64,000 bases of DNA from positions 62,001 to 126,000 of the forward strand of contig NZ_VNWN01000007.1 in the NCBI RefSeq assembly GCF_012720115.1, read 5' to 3'. Positions within the stretch are counted from its first letter, which is position 1; the number at the start of each line of letters is the position of its first letter. This stretch comes from Sneathiella chinensis. GTDB taxonomy: Bacteria; Pseudomonadota; Alphaproteobacteria; Sneathiellales; Sneathiellaceae. Positions 9,374-18,665 of the stretch are shown one piece after another. The position numbers and the translations under genes are program-made. Under the pieces are notes generated by a model. It did no database searches, was not told the DNA's origin, and worked only from the letters and a program-made list of their open reading frames with translations.

Positions 9374-11335
9374 CTAACCAGTCCCCTTTTGTTCCAGTTC
9401 AGCCTCGATCCCGGACAGACAGCCCAGCGCCTGTTCCGCCAGTTCAAGGGATAGCCGCACCGTGGTCTGGGCCGTGCCATCCCCCTCGGTCCGCGCCTTA
9501 TAAAGTTTGCGGCTCAGGGTCTCGATCTTTTCCATAAGGATTTTCCGGGTCGCGGTCAAAAGCGGAAGCGCGCCCCCGTCCCCCTTGCCATCCCGCAATA
9601 TGTCCGGGCCAAAGCTGCGGTGCATATTGATCAGAAGGCCCGTCGCAACAGCCCAGAAATGTTCGTATCGACGCTCGAAATTAAGGGTTTTTGACAGGAT
9701 ATCCGCCCGAATTTCCTCAGCCTCTCTATCGGTTGCCCCCTGCCGCTCGGCTTGCTCGATCCGCCGTTCCGCTTCGCCCAGAATATCCTTGTAAACCTGC
9801 ATGGTGACAAACGCATTGCCGATCAGGCGAAGCCCCTCCCGGGCTGTTTCCAGACTGAAAAGCTGATGCCGGACCTTGCCCTCCACTTGCTCGTTCAATT
9901 CGCAATGCAGAAAGTTTTCATACAGGGTTTCGCGCATGTCCTGCGAAAAATCAAAGGCTGGCACATGGCGGAGGGCTGGAAATAGGTCTTCCGGCCGGAT
10001 GCCCGCAATATCCGCCCCCATGATCACCAGCGCCTCACAGGCGCGGCTTTGTCCCATCCCTGCGTCATGGGCGAAATAGCCCCCGAAACGAAGGGCCTCC
10101 CACGGATGGCGACCGGTCAGGAAGCATAAAACCTTCGCAAGGTTCCGGGCATCCGGCACCGGCCGGGACACCAGCGCCACCGGCACCCCATCGCTCAGGA
10201 AAGTGGTCCGGCTCCCTTCGGCCTTGTCAATCAGGCTCAGCGCCGGGTCCAGCGGGGCCCGTTCATCATCCGCCCTGAAAGCCCCCACAGGCAGGCCATC
10301 AAAGTGGTCAAAATCATGAACATCTGCCTTCCGGTCCAGCGCCTGAAACTGTTCCAATGTCTGCGGTAGGTCCCGGACCGGCACCCGCGTCCGGTTCATG
10401 GACTGGAAAACGGCCGGATCAACAACCTGCTCATGGGCATTCTGCACCAGCTTGCCGTTCACATAGGTAAAGCTGGGGCGGCCCACCTCGCCGCCAAGAT
10501 AGCCATCCCGCCCGTCGGTGCGCTTGAATTTCAGGACAAGCGACGAATGGGGGGACTGCATATGAACAGCGGACAGGCATTGCCGTTCCATATCGATCTT
10601 GAACTCTGCGGCGACGCCGGGCAGGATCCCCTCCAGATAGGCATGACACAGGGCCTCCACCGTCTCGCGGTCCTTCATGTCTGCCGCGCTCAATCCCCGG
10701 CCGGTTTTCGCCTGCAGCAGGAAATTCATGGCCTGAAAGGAAATCGGCGCGCCCCGCCCCACATAATATTGCAGGACGGAGGTCAGTTCACCCTCCCCCT
10801 CTTCAATGCGGGAGGACATTTCCTCGGCAAAAAGAAGGTTCCTCTCCACCTCGCTTTCAAGGCAGGCAAAGACCGTATTCTCGATCAGGCCACCAACCCG
10901 GCCAACCGGCGCCGCATAGGCAGATGGCCAGCGGATTTCCGAGGGCGCGTCCCTGTCCTGCCCGCCCCGGTTGACAATCGGCGCCTTAATATCGGTTCGG
11001 GTGGACGAGGCACTGACCGCCCCGTGAATATCGTCAATCGGGTCAATGTCATCCCCATAGGCGTCCATCATGGCCTGAACGGCATGACCATCCACTTCGG
11101 GCCGCACCCCGAGACGCCGACAGACCGAATGATAATAGGTTCGGAAATCCTGCCGCTCCCGATAGCATCCCAACCTGTCCCCGTCAGGAGCGCGGAATTC
11201 CTCCCGCGTCATGTCATAATCGGGCAGGCTGGTAAAATGATACCCCCGAACCTGGGACCGAAAGACCCCGGAAACCCCATTGAAGGCTGCCAGTCGTCGC
11301 CCCAGCAGGGACAGCGTGCGTGTTACATAAGGCAT
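9374..11335 (-). CDS. Hypothetical protein, 653 residues, no recognised family
   Basis: I do not recognise this protein. It is large, soluble-looking (no signal peptide or membrane helix) and acidic. The middle contains stretches such as VLCFLTGRHPWEALRFGGYF and EALVIMGADIAGI that suggest a folded globular core. The last ~200 residues look mainly helical, with a charged coiled-coil-like stretch around AERRIEQAERQGATDREAEE and another near the C-terminus. It lies 91 bases downstream of another unassigned minus-strand gene (11427-13172) and is convergent with the M81 peptidase gene. Codon use looks like its neighbours. The two unknown genes are probably one transcription unit. Confidence 0.75.
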   Translation of the reverse strand: MPYVTRTLSLLGRRLAAFNGVSGVFRSQVRGYHFTSLPDYDMTREEFRAPDGDRLGCYRERQDFRTYYHSVCRRLGVRPEVDGHAVQAMMDAYGDDIDPIDDIHGAVSASSTRTDIKAPIVNRGGQDRDAPSEIRWPSAYAAPVGRVGGLIENTVFACLESEVERNLLFAEEMSSRIEEGEGELTSVLQYYVGRGAPISFQAMNFLLQAKTGRGLSAADMKDRETVEALCHAYLEGILPGVAAEFKIDMERQCLSAVHMQSPHSSLVLKFKRTDGRDGYLGGEVGRPSFTYVNGKLVQNAHEQVVDPAVFQSMNRTRVPVRDLPQTLEQFQALDRKADVHDFDHFDGLPVGAFRADDERAPLDPALSLIDKAEGSRTTFLSDGVPVALVSRPVPDARNLAKVLCFLTGRHPWEALRFGGYFAHDAGMGQSRACEALVIMGADIAGIRPEDLFPALRHVPAFDFSQDMRETLYENFLHCELNEQVEGKVRHQLFSLETAREGLRLIGNAFVTMQVYKDILGEAERRIEQAERQGATDREAEEIRADILSKTLNFERRYEHFWAVATGLLINMHRSFGPDILRDGKGDGGALPLLTATRKILMEKIETLSRKLYKARTEGDGTAQTTVRLSLELAEQALGCLSGIEAELEQKGTG

Positions 11336-11426
11336 GTGCTAAATCCTGTCAGATCAGAAAAGTCAAAACCAGAGGGGGCCGGGCGCAAGACCAGCGCCCT
11401 CCCTTGTCCGAAAGGCGACTTCCGGG

Positions 11427-13172
11427 CTAGTCCTCAATCACGGCAAAACCGAAGTCTGTCTTCAAATCCTCGGCAGCGCCAAGATGATGAGGGAATATGG
11501 TGGGCAGGGAATATCCTTCGGGAAGTTTGTCTTTCTTGCGGCCCGTGCTTGATCCATGCGGAAAGGGACCGGTCAGTCCCAGCCGGAAATGATAATTCTC
11601 TAGCGCATCAACAAGGACCGTCTCGAAGGGGGCGTCTTCCCCATCCGCCCTGTCCGGCCCCACCGCCACCAGCGGCGGGTTCTTCCTGAGGGTGAAATCA
11701 CAGGTCAGAAGCGTGCCCGCATCCAGATATTTCAGAAGGTTCCGCCAGTGTCCGGGCCCAACCGGCAGGCTCACGGACTGCCCATCAATGTCGCGGATAT
11801 CGTGGCTCAGGACACTCAGCAACTGATACAACTGCCGGGTCCGCACCAAGAAGTCGCTGGATCGCTTGCAGTCCCGCGTCTTCTCCAGAAAGGAGCGGAC
11901 ATTCCCCACATAGCAAAAGTTGGCGGACGGGGTCGCTGTTTCCAGCGACAACTGCACCTGATACGTGGCCAGTCCCCACGTAAAAAACGACCCTTCCCCT
12001 GCGGGGGGAAGAAGCTCCTGTATCTGCACCCCGCCCCCTTCGTCATACATCAGGACCGGCACCACAATCGGCGGGGCCCCCTTGGGTTGGCGGAATTGCA
12101 GAACCGTCAACAGGCCCGCCCGTTCCGACGGCCTGTTTTCGTATCGGGCCACCATTTTCAGGCACAGGCTTTCAAAATTACGCCGCTTGAAGTCGCTGGC
12201 CCGCTGCAGAAACCCGTCAATCGCAGGCAGTCCGCGAATACTGTTGATCAGCCCTGCGGCCTCGGGAAGTCCTTCTGATGACCCGCTGATCCTGTCCTGA
12301 AACGCCTTCAGGGCCGCCTCATAGGTCGGCTCATCATGGCGTTCCTTCAGGCGCAACAAATGCAACAATCGATCACAAATATCGGCGGTGTTGGCAATTC
12401 CCCCCCCGTTCAGGACAATAGCCAGATTGCCGCGTTCCTCAGGTGGGATCATGAAAAAGAAGAAACCGAATTCCACATCCGTAAAGGAAAGGGTCGCCTC
12501 TTCTGAAACCCGGACCTTGTGAATATACGCCTGGGCAATTTCGGGCTTCAGCGGATTGGTCGTCAGACCGCCGGAGAAGTAGTCCTGTATCATCAGATAG
12601 GACTTGTAGTTATCCTCCTTTGCGATCTCGGTGATTGTGTCATCAATCTGCTGGGTATAAATCTTCTCAATTTCCTGATCGGTCAGGTTTAACCTTCCCA
12701 GATAGGTGTCAAACAAGTCACTGGTCAGAAGTCTTTCCAGTTTACCCGTTCCATGCTCGGCCAGATAGGTGATCAGGCGATCCGGGTTCCACGGCGCCTT
12801 GTCATACTGGAGACTGATTTCCAGAAGCCCGTTTCGATCACGAACGGATTTCCAGATTGTCCGAGGATAGTCAATGTAGCAAAGCGGGTTCAACTCGCTA
12901 TCCCATAATCCGAACAACTGCGCCGTATCCTCATTTTTCGCAATATTCGTATGGTCTGTGAAAAAGGGAACTTCCAGGCCGTAACGGGACGCATTCATTA
13001 CAAGGGAGGGCCCGCCGGATTTTTCATACCGGATCATCCGCTCCAGATTTTTCCGGTTCTCGAAACCGAAGACAGCATCCTGCGTAAAAACGGTCCGGTG
13101 TTGGGGGCGTGTCACCCGTCCGAACCAGTAGCGGGGGCTTTTGACAAGCCCGCCTTTGAACAAACCACTCAT
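11427..13172 (-). CDS. Hypothetical protein, 581 residues, no recognised family
   Basis: I do not recognise this protein. I chose the ATG at 13172 because GGAGGG lies 5-6 bases before it; a reading to 13286 would add 38 hydrophobic/aromatic residues with no ribosome-binding site. The protein is soluble-looking, with neither signal peptide nor clear membrane helix, although FGFFFFMIPPEE near residue 230 is strikingly aromatic. A segment beginning GNLAIVLNGGGIANTADICD is compatible with an alpha/beta fold, but no catalytic motif can be assigned. It precedes the 653-residue unknown gene on the same strand. Confidence 0.75.
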   Translation of the reverse strand: MSGLFKGGLVKSPRYWFGRVTRPQHRTVFTQDAVFGFENRKNLERMIRYEKSGGPSLVMNASRYGLEVPFFTDHTNIAKNEDTAQLFGLWDSELNPLCYIDYPRTIWKSVRDRNGLLEISLQYDKAPWNPDRLITYLAEHGTGKLERLLTSDLFDTYLGRLNLTDQEIEKIYTQQIDDTITEIAKEDNYKSYLMIQDYFSGGLTTNPLKPEIAQAYIHKVRVSEEATLSFTDVEFGFFFFMIPPEERGNLAIVLNGGGIANTADICDRLLHLLRLKERHDEPTYEAALKAFQDRISGSSEGLPEAAGLINSIRGLPAIDGFLQRASDFKRRNFESLCLKMVARYENRPSERAGLLTVLQFRQPKGAPPIVVPVLMYDEGGGVQIQELLPPAGEGSFFTWGLATYQVQLSLETATPSANFCYVGNVRSFLEKTRDCKRSSDFLVRTRQLYQLLSVLSHDIRDIDGQSVSLPVGPGHWRNLLKYLDAGTLLTCDFTLRKNPPLVAVGPDRADGEDAPFETVLVDALENYHFRLGLTGPFPHGSSTGRKKDKLPEGYSLPTIFPHHLGAAEDLKTDFGFAVIED

Positions 13173-13553
13173 CGAAACCCTCCATACGATCCTGAAGGAT
13201 TTCAGATTGTCATTCCGCCATACAATACAACCTGAAATTTCATTAAAGACATTAAAATGAAGAAGAAAGAATACACCCTTATTCAAGTAATCAAGGGTGT
13301 GACGACAGGGGTATGCACATTGAAATGCCAGTCTTAACAGAATTTGATCTTGTGGGATGGATTTACCGCCCCCACGCGCTCCTGTCGGGCTGTTAGGTAT
13401 CGGGGCGAAAAGTAAATGCGTGTTTTTCTAAAATGCGACCTTTTTATTTACAAATCTTAAACCGCTCCTTGCTAGCGTAGGGCCCAATGGACCGGTTTTG
13501 AAGTGAGAGTGCCGGTTTCGAAAGGCTCACTTCTTTCGTGAAGGACTTAAAGG

Positions 13554-14927
13554 ATGCGGTTGAGAAAATTTCTTCTGAACTCAAGCGGCTCTGTAACGGT
13601 ATATGCCACATTATTTACAATGGTTGCCGTTGGTGCGGGTGCACTGGCGCTGGATTTCGGGCGCATGACTCTCCTGCGGGCGGAAATGCAGAACCGGGCC
13701 GATGCCGGGGCCATGGCCGCCGCCCGTTTTCTGGATGGCAGTGACGGCTCCCGTGCCATTGCAACGGATGTGGCCGTGAACGCCATGACCCAGATCAGCG
13801 GCGTCAATGCCGAGGAACTGGATGTTTCTGCCGTCCTCTATTACAGCTCCCTCAGCCCGTTGACCGAAGCCACCTCGGATTTGAACGCCAAGTTCGTCCA
13901 TGTCAAACTGAACGCGAAAAACATGAACCTGTTCTTTGCGCCGGTTCTGAACATGCTGGCCAATCCCGAAGCGCCGGCCAACGCGACCCAGTCCGCGCAG
14001 GCCATCGCTGGCCCGAAACCGTTCCTTTGCCATGCCCCGCCCCTGATGATCTGTGATTTTCTGGAAAACAGCCCACCCACCAACCTTCGCAACCCGGACA
14101 ATGCCGGTCGCATGATTGTGCTGAAGGAACCACAGGGCGGCGGCAGTTGGGCACCGGGGAACTTTGGCCTGCTGTCCCTGCCCGATGGTTCCGGCGGTGC
14201 CAAGGACATTGAAGGGGCGCTTGCGGCTGTCGCACCCGAAGACTGTTACAGTATTGATGTTGAAACCGCACAAGGGTCCAAGACCAACAAGGTCAAGGAT
14301 GGCGTGAATGCCCGCTTTGACCTTCCGGGCAACCCGTGGCCCTATCCGGCCCCCAATGTCATCAACTATCCCCGCGACAACCAGATTATCGCCGACAGCA
14401 ATATCAAGCTGGGAGACGGCTACTGGAATATCGCGAGCTACTGGTCAACCGTCCATGCCGGTGATCCGTTGCCTCTGGCATTAGCCGAGCATGATGGCCG
14501 CCCCACCTCCCGCCTTCAGGTTTACCTGTATGAACTGGGCGAAACCTTCTGGCGCAAGGGGAACCAGACCATCTATCCCATCCCGGCGGATACCGCCATC
14601 CCGGAAGGATTTGTCGAGGTCGCTCCGGCCGCCGCCGATGTTCCCCGGTCGCCCTCCAACCCCCATGACAACACACGGGATGGAGAGCCCAGTCAGGAAG
14701 CCGCCCCCAATGGGGCCAAGCGCCGCTTTGCGCAGGTGGCCCAGTTGCAATGCGTGGCCGACAATGTTCACGGCAACGGGACCTATCCGACCAACGGCAA
14801 CTATATCGAAATTTTCATCACGGAATTCGTTCCTGACCCTCCTGAAGCCGCGATTTACGGAGAAATCATTCGTCCCCTGAATCCGTCAAACCATGCCGAG
14901 TATCACTCCAATGTTGAACTCTTTTAG
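13554..14927 (+). CDS. TadG-like pilus assembly protein (TadE/G N-terminal domain)
   Basis: A 457-residue protein with the TadG-type N-terminus: a short basic stretch, then a membrane helix at about residues 13-33 (VYATLFTMVAVGAGALALD) followed by DFGRMTLLRAEMQNRADAGAMAAARFL, which is diagnostic of the family when read as separate motifs. The rest is exported and contains four or more cysteines (for example CHAPPLMICDF). TadG proteins are envelope components of Tad/Flp pilus systems. AAGGA and AAAGGA lie just before the ATG. Two TadE-like genes follow; no TadA, TadB, TadC, prepilin or peptidase gene is present here. Confidence 0.85.
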   Translation: MRLRKFLLNSSGSVTVYATLFTMVAVGAGALALDFGRMTLLRAEMQNRADAGAMAAARFLDGSDGSRAIATDVAVNAMTQISGVNAEELDVSAVLYYSSLSPLTEATSDLNAKFVHVKLNAKNMNLFFAPVLNMLANPEAPANATQSAQAIAGPKPFLCHAPPLMICDFLENSPPTNLRNPDNAGRMIVLKEPQGGGSWAPGNFGLLSLPDGSGGAKDIEGALAAVAPEDCYSIDVETAQGSKTNKVKDGVNARFDLPGNPWPYPAPNVINYPRDNQIIADSNIKLGDGYWNIASYWSTVHAGDPLPLALAEHDGRPTSRLQVYLYELGETFWRKGNQTIYPIPADTAIPEGFVEVAPAAADVPRSPSNPHDNTRDGEPSQEAAPNGAKRRFAQVAQLQCVADNVHGNGTYPTNGNYIEIFITEFVPDPPEAAIYGEIIRPLNPSNHAEYHSNVELF

Positions 14928-15396
14928 GAAATTCAGGAAAGCCTCAAAGGGCAGTGCCTCGGTCGAGTTCGCGCTCTACCTGCCGGTTCTGCTGCTGCTT
15001 GTCATCGGTGTGACCGAGGTCAGTGCTGCCGTGATGCAAAGCGTCATTCTGGAGAAAAGCATGCGATCCGGTGTGCTCTATGCCGCCCGCTCCAGCCTGC
15101 CCCTGTCAGAAGAGGTCAAGACGCAGGTCGCCAATATTGTCAAGAAAGGCAACCCGGAAGGCACGGGCAGCTATCTGGTGGATGGCTGGGCCGACGAGGC
15201 ATCGACCCTGAACCTGAGCATTGGGAATTACACCCTGTCTTCGGAAACGTCGGTTCTTGGCAGTAACCAGCTGCAGGTGGTCAAGATGACCGTCAGTGTT
15301 CCCTACCAACCCATTCTGGGGGATGTGATGTCACTTCTCGGGATCGGGAAATTCACCATGGCTCTCACACAGGAACAGGCGCATATCGGTGTCTAG
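14893..15396 (+). CDS. TadE-like pilus assembly protein (pseudopilin)
   Basis: A 167-residue protein with a basic N-terminus, then GSASVEFALYLPVLLLLVIG, the TadE signature with its conserved glutamate at the start of a single membrane helix. The remainder should be periplasmic. It overlaps the end of the TadG-like gene by 35 bases; a second possible ATG at 14911 would shorten it by six residues. Neither start has a good ribosome-binding site, which fits translational coupling. It is the middle gene of the three-gene Tad-like set. Confidence 0.83.
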   Translation: MPSITPMLNSFRKFRKASKGSASVEFALYLPVLLLLVIGVTEVSAAVMQSVILEKSMRSGVLYAARSSLPLSEEVKTQVANIVKKGNPEGTGSYLVDGWADEASTLNLSIGNYTLSSETSVLGSNQLQVVKMTVSVPYQPILGDVMSLLGIGKFTMALTQEQAHIGV

Positions 15397-15898
15397 ATCG
15401 CTACTCTCCCTTATCCGGCAGCTTGGGCGGTGCCAGCGCGGCGCCGGGGCGGTTGAATTCGCCTTCATTCTGCCGCTGCTCCTGTTGCTCAGTTTCGCGG
15501 CCATCGAATTCATCGCCGTATTTTCGGAATATCACAAGGCCAATGAGGCCACGCGGATCATTGCCCGGAACCTGTCCAAGGCAACCCCGCTGGTCAGCCA
15601 GTCCACCCTGCTGTCCAATTCCCCCCATGTCTGCACCCCGGAAACCTGCCCCGGCCTCAGCGGCATTATTGCCGATGCGCAGAAAATCCTGCCCGCCCTG
15701 ACGACCGCGGATGTCAACGTCACCTACGAGGTGAAGGATGTTGCCAATATCGGCTATTCCGTGGGCTACAAACCCATGATCACCGTGCGCCTGGATGGGG
15801 TCCAGTACAACTTCACCCTGATCAGCATGTTTCCCGGTGTACCGCAAGGGTTTGCCCTCAACCCGGCGGAAACAAGCACCCTTGGAAAGTGGTACTGA
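15389..15898 (+). CDS. TadE-like pilus assembly protein (second copy)
   Basis: A 169-residue protein with a GTG start that overlaps the upstream stop by eight bases. The N-terminus carries GAGAVEFAFILPLLLLLSFA, again a glutamate at the mouth of one membrane helix as in TadE pseudopilins, followed by a helix with EYHKANEATRIIARNL. The periplasmic part holds a Cys pair (CTPETC). It completes the TadG-TadE-TadE trio. Whether these assist a Tad pilus encoded elsewhere or form a separate envelope structure cannot be told from this window. Confidence 0.83.
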   Translation: MSRSLLSLIRQLGRCQRGAGAVEFAFILPLLLLLSFAAIEFIAVFSEYHKANEATRIIARNLSKATPLVSQSTLLSNSPHVCTPETCPGLSGIIADAQKILPALTTADVNVTYEVKDVANIGYSVGYKPMITVRLDGVQYNFTLISMFPGVPQGFALNPAETSTLGKWY

Positions 15899-15989
15899 TT
15901 TCGGTGGACCTCACACCACACTCGACTTGATCCGGCGGGGATAACGGGTATCCTGTTGACATGACCCTCAACAGACAAGGTTTCATTCC

Positions 15990-18587
15990 GTGACACGTAC
16001 ATCGCAGACCCCCGCCACCATCTTTCTGAAAGACTACAAGGCCCCGACCTTCCGGATCACGGATGTTCAGCTAACCGTCGAACTTGGGGAAGAGACAACG
16101 CGGGTCACCTCCAACCTGTCCTTCAGCCGCAATACGGACGGCGGACAGCAGGTTCGGTTGCACGGGGAGAACCTGACCCTTGTCTCGCTGGAGGTAGAGG
16201 GCCGCGAAATTCCCCCTGCCGAGTATACCCACACAGACAAGGACCTGACCTTTCTGGCCCCGTCCGACCAGTTCACGGCAAGGATCGTCACGGACATCCG
16301 GCCGCAGGACAACACGGAACTGGAAGGGCTTTACAAATCCAGCGGAAATTTCTGCACCCAGTGCGAGGCGGAAGGGTTTCGGAAGATCACCTATTTCATG
16401 GATCGCCCCGATGTCATGGCCACCTTTACCACCACGGTTATCGGTGACGGGTCGAAATATCCGGTCATGCTGTCCAACGGCAATCTGGACGGGCACGGCA
16501 CCCTGAAGGACGGACGCCAGTTTTTCCGCTGGGTGGACCCGCACCCGAAACCAGCCTATCTGTTCGCCCTTGTGGCCGGGGATCTGGCCTGTGTGTCCGA
16601 TGAATTCGTGACCATGAGCGGCCGCCGGATCGACCTGAAAATCTATGTGGAGAAAGGCGACGAGGACAAATGCGCCCACGCCATGCAGTCCCTCAAAAAC
16701 TCCATGAAATGGGACGAGGAGAAATACGGGCGCGAATATGACCTTGATATCTTCATGATTGTCGCGGTCAGCGATTTCAACATGGGGGCCATGGAAAACA
16801 AGGGTCTCAATGTTTTCAACTCGAAATATGTTCTGGCCTCGCCGGAAACCGCCACAGACGCGGATTTCGACGGCATTGAAAGCGTCATTGCCCACGAATA
16901 TTTCCATAACTGGACCGGCAACCGGATTACCTGCCGCGACTGGTTCCAACTGACCCTGAAGGAAGGCCTGACCGTTTTTAGGGACCAGCAATTCTCGGCA
17001 GACATGAACTCCGCCGCCGTCAAGCGGATCGAGGATGTGCAGCGGTTGCGCGCCGCCCAATTCCCTGAGGATGCCGGCCCCCTCGCCCATCCGATCCAAC
17101 CGCAAAGCTATGTGGAGATCAACAACTTCTATACCGCCACCATTTATGAAAAGGGGGCGGAAGTCATTCGCATGATCCATACCCTGCTGGGCGAGGAGAA
17201 GTTCCGCAAGGGCATGGACCTTTATTTTGACCGCCACGACGGACAGGCGGTCACCACCGAGGAATTTGTCGCCGCGCTGGAGGACGGCTCCGGTGTCGAT
17301 CTGACACAGTTCCGCCGCTGGTATACCCAGCCCGGAACCCCTGAAATCACGGTCACCGACCAGTATGACCCGGCAACCCGCCGCTATAGCCTGACCGTGC
17401 GGCAGGACAATCCGAAAGCCGGCCCCAAGGCACCGCCGTTGCATATCCCGCTGTCCCTTGGCCTGCTGGATGATCAGGGCCATGAGCTGATGGAGGGGGC
17501 CGCCGGCAACATGCTGAACCTGACCGAGCACGAACAGACCTTCACCTTTGATGACATCCCGGCGCGGCCGGTCCCGTCCCTGTTCCGGAATTTTTCCGCG
17601 CCCGTCAAGCTGGGCAGCAACCCGGCGGACGAGCGGCTGGATTTCCTGTTCAAGAATGACAGTGACCCGTTCAACCGCTGGGAAGCCGGGCAACGGCTGG
17701 CAACGCGCTGCCTGCTGGACATGGTGGAAAAGCATGACAGCCCGGAACGGCCCAACGCGCCGTCCGGCACCTTCATGGATGCGTTCGCCGCCCTGCTGAC
17801 GGACGAAGATCTGGACCCGGCCTTCCGGGCCGCCGCCATGGCCCTGCCCGGTGAAAACTATATTGGCCAGCAGATGCCGATTGTCGCCGTGGATGCCATT
17901 CACGAGGCCCGTTCCGCGTCCATGCGCAGCATCGGCACCCGGTTTGAAGACGACCTGACCCGGATTTACAACCAGAATTCAGGGCAGGACAACATGGGGT
18001 GCCGCCGCCTGAAGAATGTGGCCCTGTCTTACCTGACCGCGACGGAAAGCGAGGATCATATCCTGCTGGCCGCCCGCCAGTATCGCGAGGCCACCAACAT
18101 GACCGACCGGGTGGCCGCCCTTGGCCGCCTTGTGGATACGGACCATCCCGAGCACGACGCCGCCCTTGCCGATTTCTATGCCCGCTGGGAAACGGATCAA
18201 CTGGTCATCGACAAATGGTTCACCTTGCAGGCCATGGCGTCCCGCCCACAAGCCATGGACGATGTGGAAGGCCTTCTGAAACATCCGGCCTTCACCCTGC
18301 TGAATCCGAACCGTGTGCGGTCCCTGATCGGGGCCTTTGCCGCCGGTAACCCGGTGCACTTCCACAGCATTTCCGGGCGCGGCTATCGCTTCCTGTCCGA
18401 CAGGATCATGGAACTGAACAAGACCAACCCCCAGATCGCGGCCCGTCTTGTCTCGCCTCTCGGTCAGTGGCGGCGCTATTCCCCGGAACGGCAAACCCTG
18501 ATGAAAGAGGCGCTGAACCGCATTCTGGAAACAGAAAATTTGTCGCCGCATGTCTTTGAAATGACCAACAAGAGCCTTAATAATTAA
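15990..18587 (+). CDS. pepN: Aminopeptidase N (PepN, M1 family)
   Basis: An 865-residue zinc aminopeptidase of the M1 family, gammaproteobacterial-PepN-like subtype. The substrate-binding GAMEN motif is at residues 266-270 and the zinc site HEYFH at 302-306, followed by NWTGNR and the downstream zinc-ligand glutamate in LTLKEGLTVFRDQ. It trims N-terminal residues of peptides in the cytoplasm; no signal peptide is present. It starts at GTG (15990). It may finish degradation of peptides brought in by the transporter at 2221-7786, though it is not in that operon. Confidence 0.96.
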   Translation: MTRTSQTPATIFLKDYKAPTFRITDVQLTVELGEETTRVTSNLSFSRNTDGGQQVRLHGENLTLVSLEVEGREIPPAEYTHTDKDLTFLAPSDQFTARIVTDIRPQDNTELEGLYKSSGNFCTQCEAEGFRKITYFMDRPDVMATFTTTVIGDGSKYPVMLSNGNLDGHGTLKDGRQFFRWVDPHPKPAYLFALVAGDLACVSDEFVTMSGRRIDLKIYVEKGDEDKCAHAMQSLKNSMKWDEEKYGREYDLDIFMIVAVSDFNMGAMENKGLNVFNSKYVLASPETATDADFDGIESVIAHEYFHNWTGNRITCRDWFQLTLKEGLTVFRDQQFSADMNSAAVKRIEDVQRLRAAQFPEDAGPLAHPIQPQSYVEINNFYTATIYEKGAEVIRMIHTLLGEEKFRKGMDLYFDRHDGQAVTTEEFVAALEDGSGVDLTQFRRWYTQPGTPEITVTDQYDPATRRYSLTVRQDNPKAGPKAPPLHIPLSLGLLDDQGHELMEGAAGNMLNLTEHEQTFTFDDIPARPVPSLFRNFSAPVKLGSNPADERLDFLFKNDSDPFNRWEAGQRLATRCLLDMVEKHDSPERPNAPSGTFMDAFAALLTDEDLDPAFRAAAMALPGENYIGQQMPIVAVDAIHEARSASMRSIGTRFEDDLTRIYNQNSGQDNMGCRRLKNVALSYLTATESEDHILLAARQYREATNMTDRVAALGRLVDTDHPEHDAALADFYARWETDQLVIDKWFTLQAMASRPQAMDDVEGLLKHPAFTLLNPNRVRSLIGAFAAGNPVHFHSISGRGYRFLSDRIMELNKTNPQIAARLVSPLGQWRRYSPERQTLMKEALNRILETENLSPHVFEMTNKSLNN

Positions 18588-18665
18588 GGGACGGATAACG
18601 TTTTTATGGCATAATGGGCGTCTCAGGCCCAAAGATCATTTCTAACTGTTGAGGGGAGGCTCACC

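Noticed and set aside
10433-11689. 418-codon plus-strand reading over the unassigned minus gene
   Set aside because: Low-complexity shadow translation; the minus frame has longer continuous coding on both neighbours and a good ribosome-binding site at 13172 upstream.
16071-17903. 610-codon minus-strand reading opposite pepN
   Set aside because: Shadow of pepN, whose HEYFH and GAMEN motifs fix the true strand.
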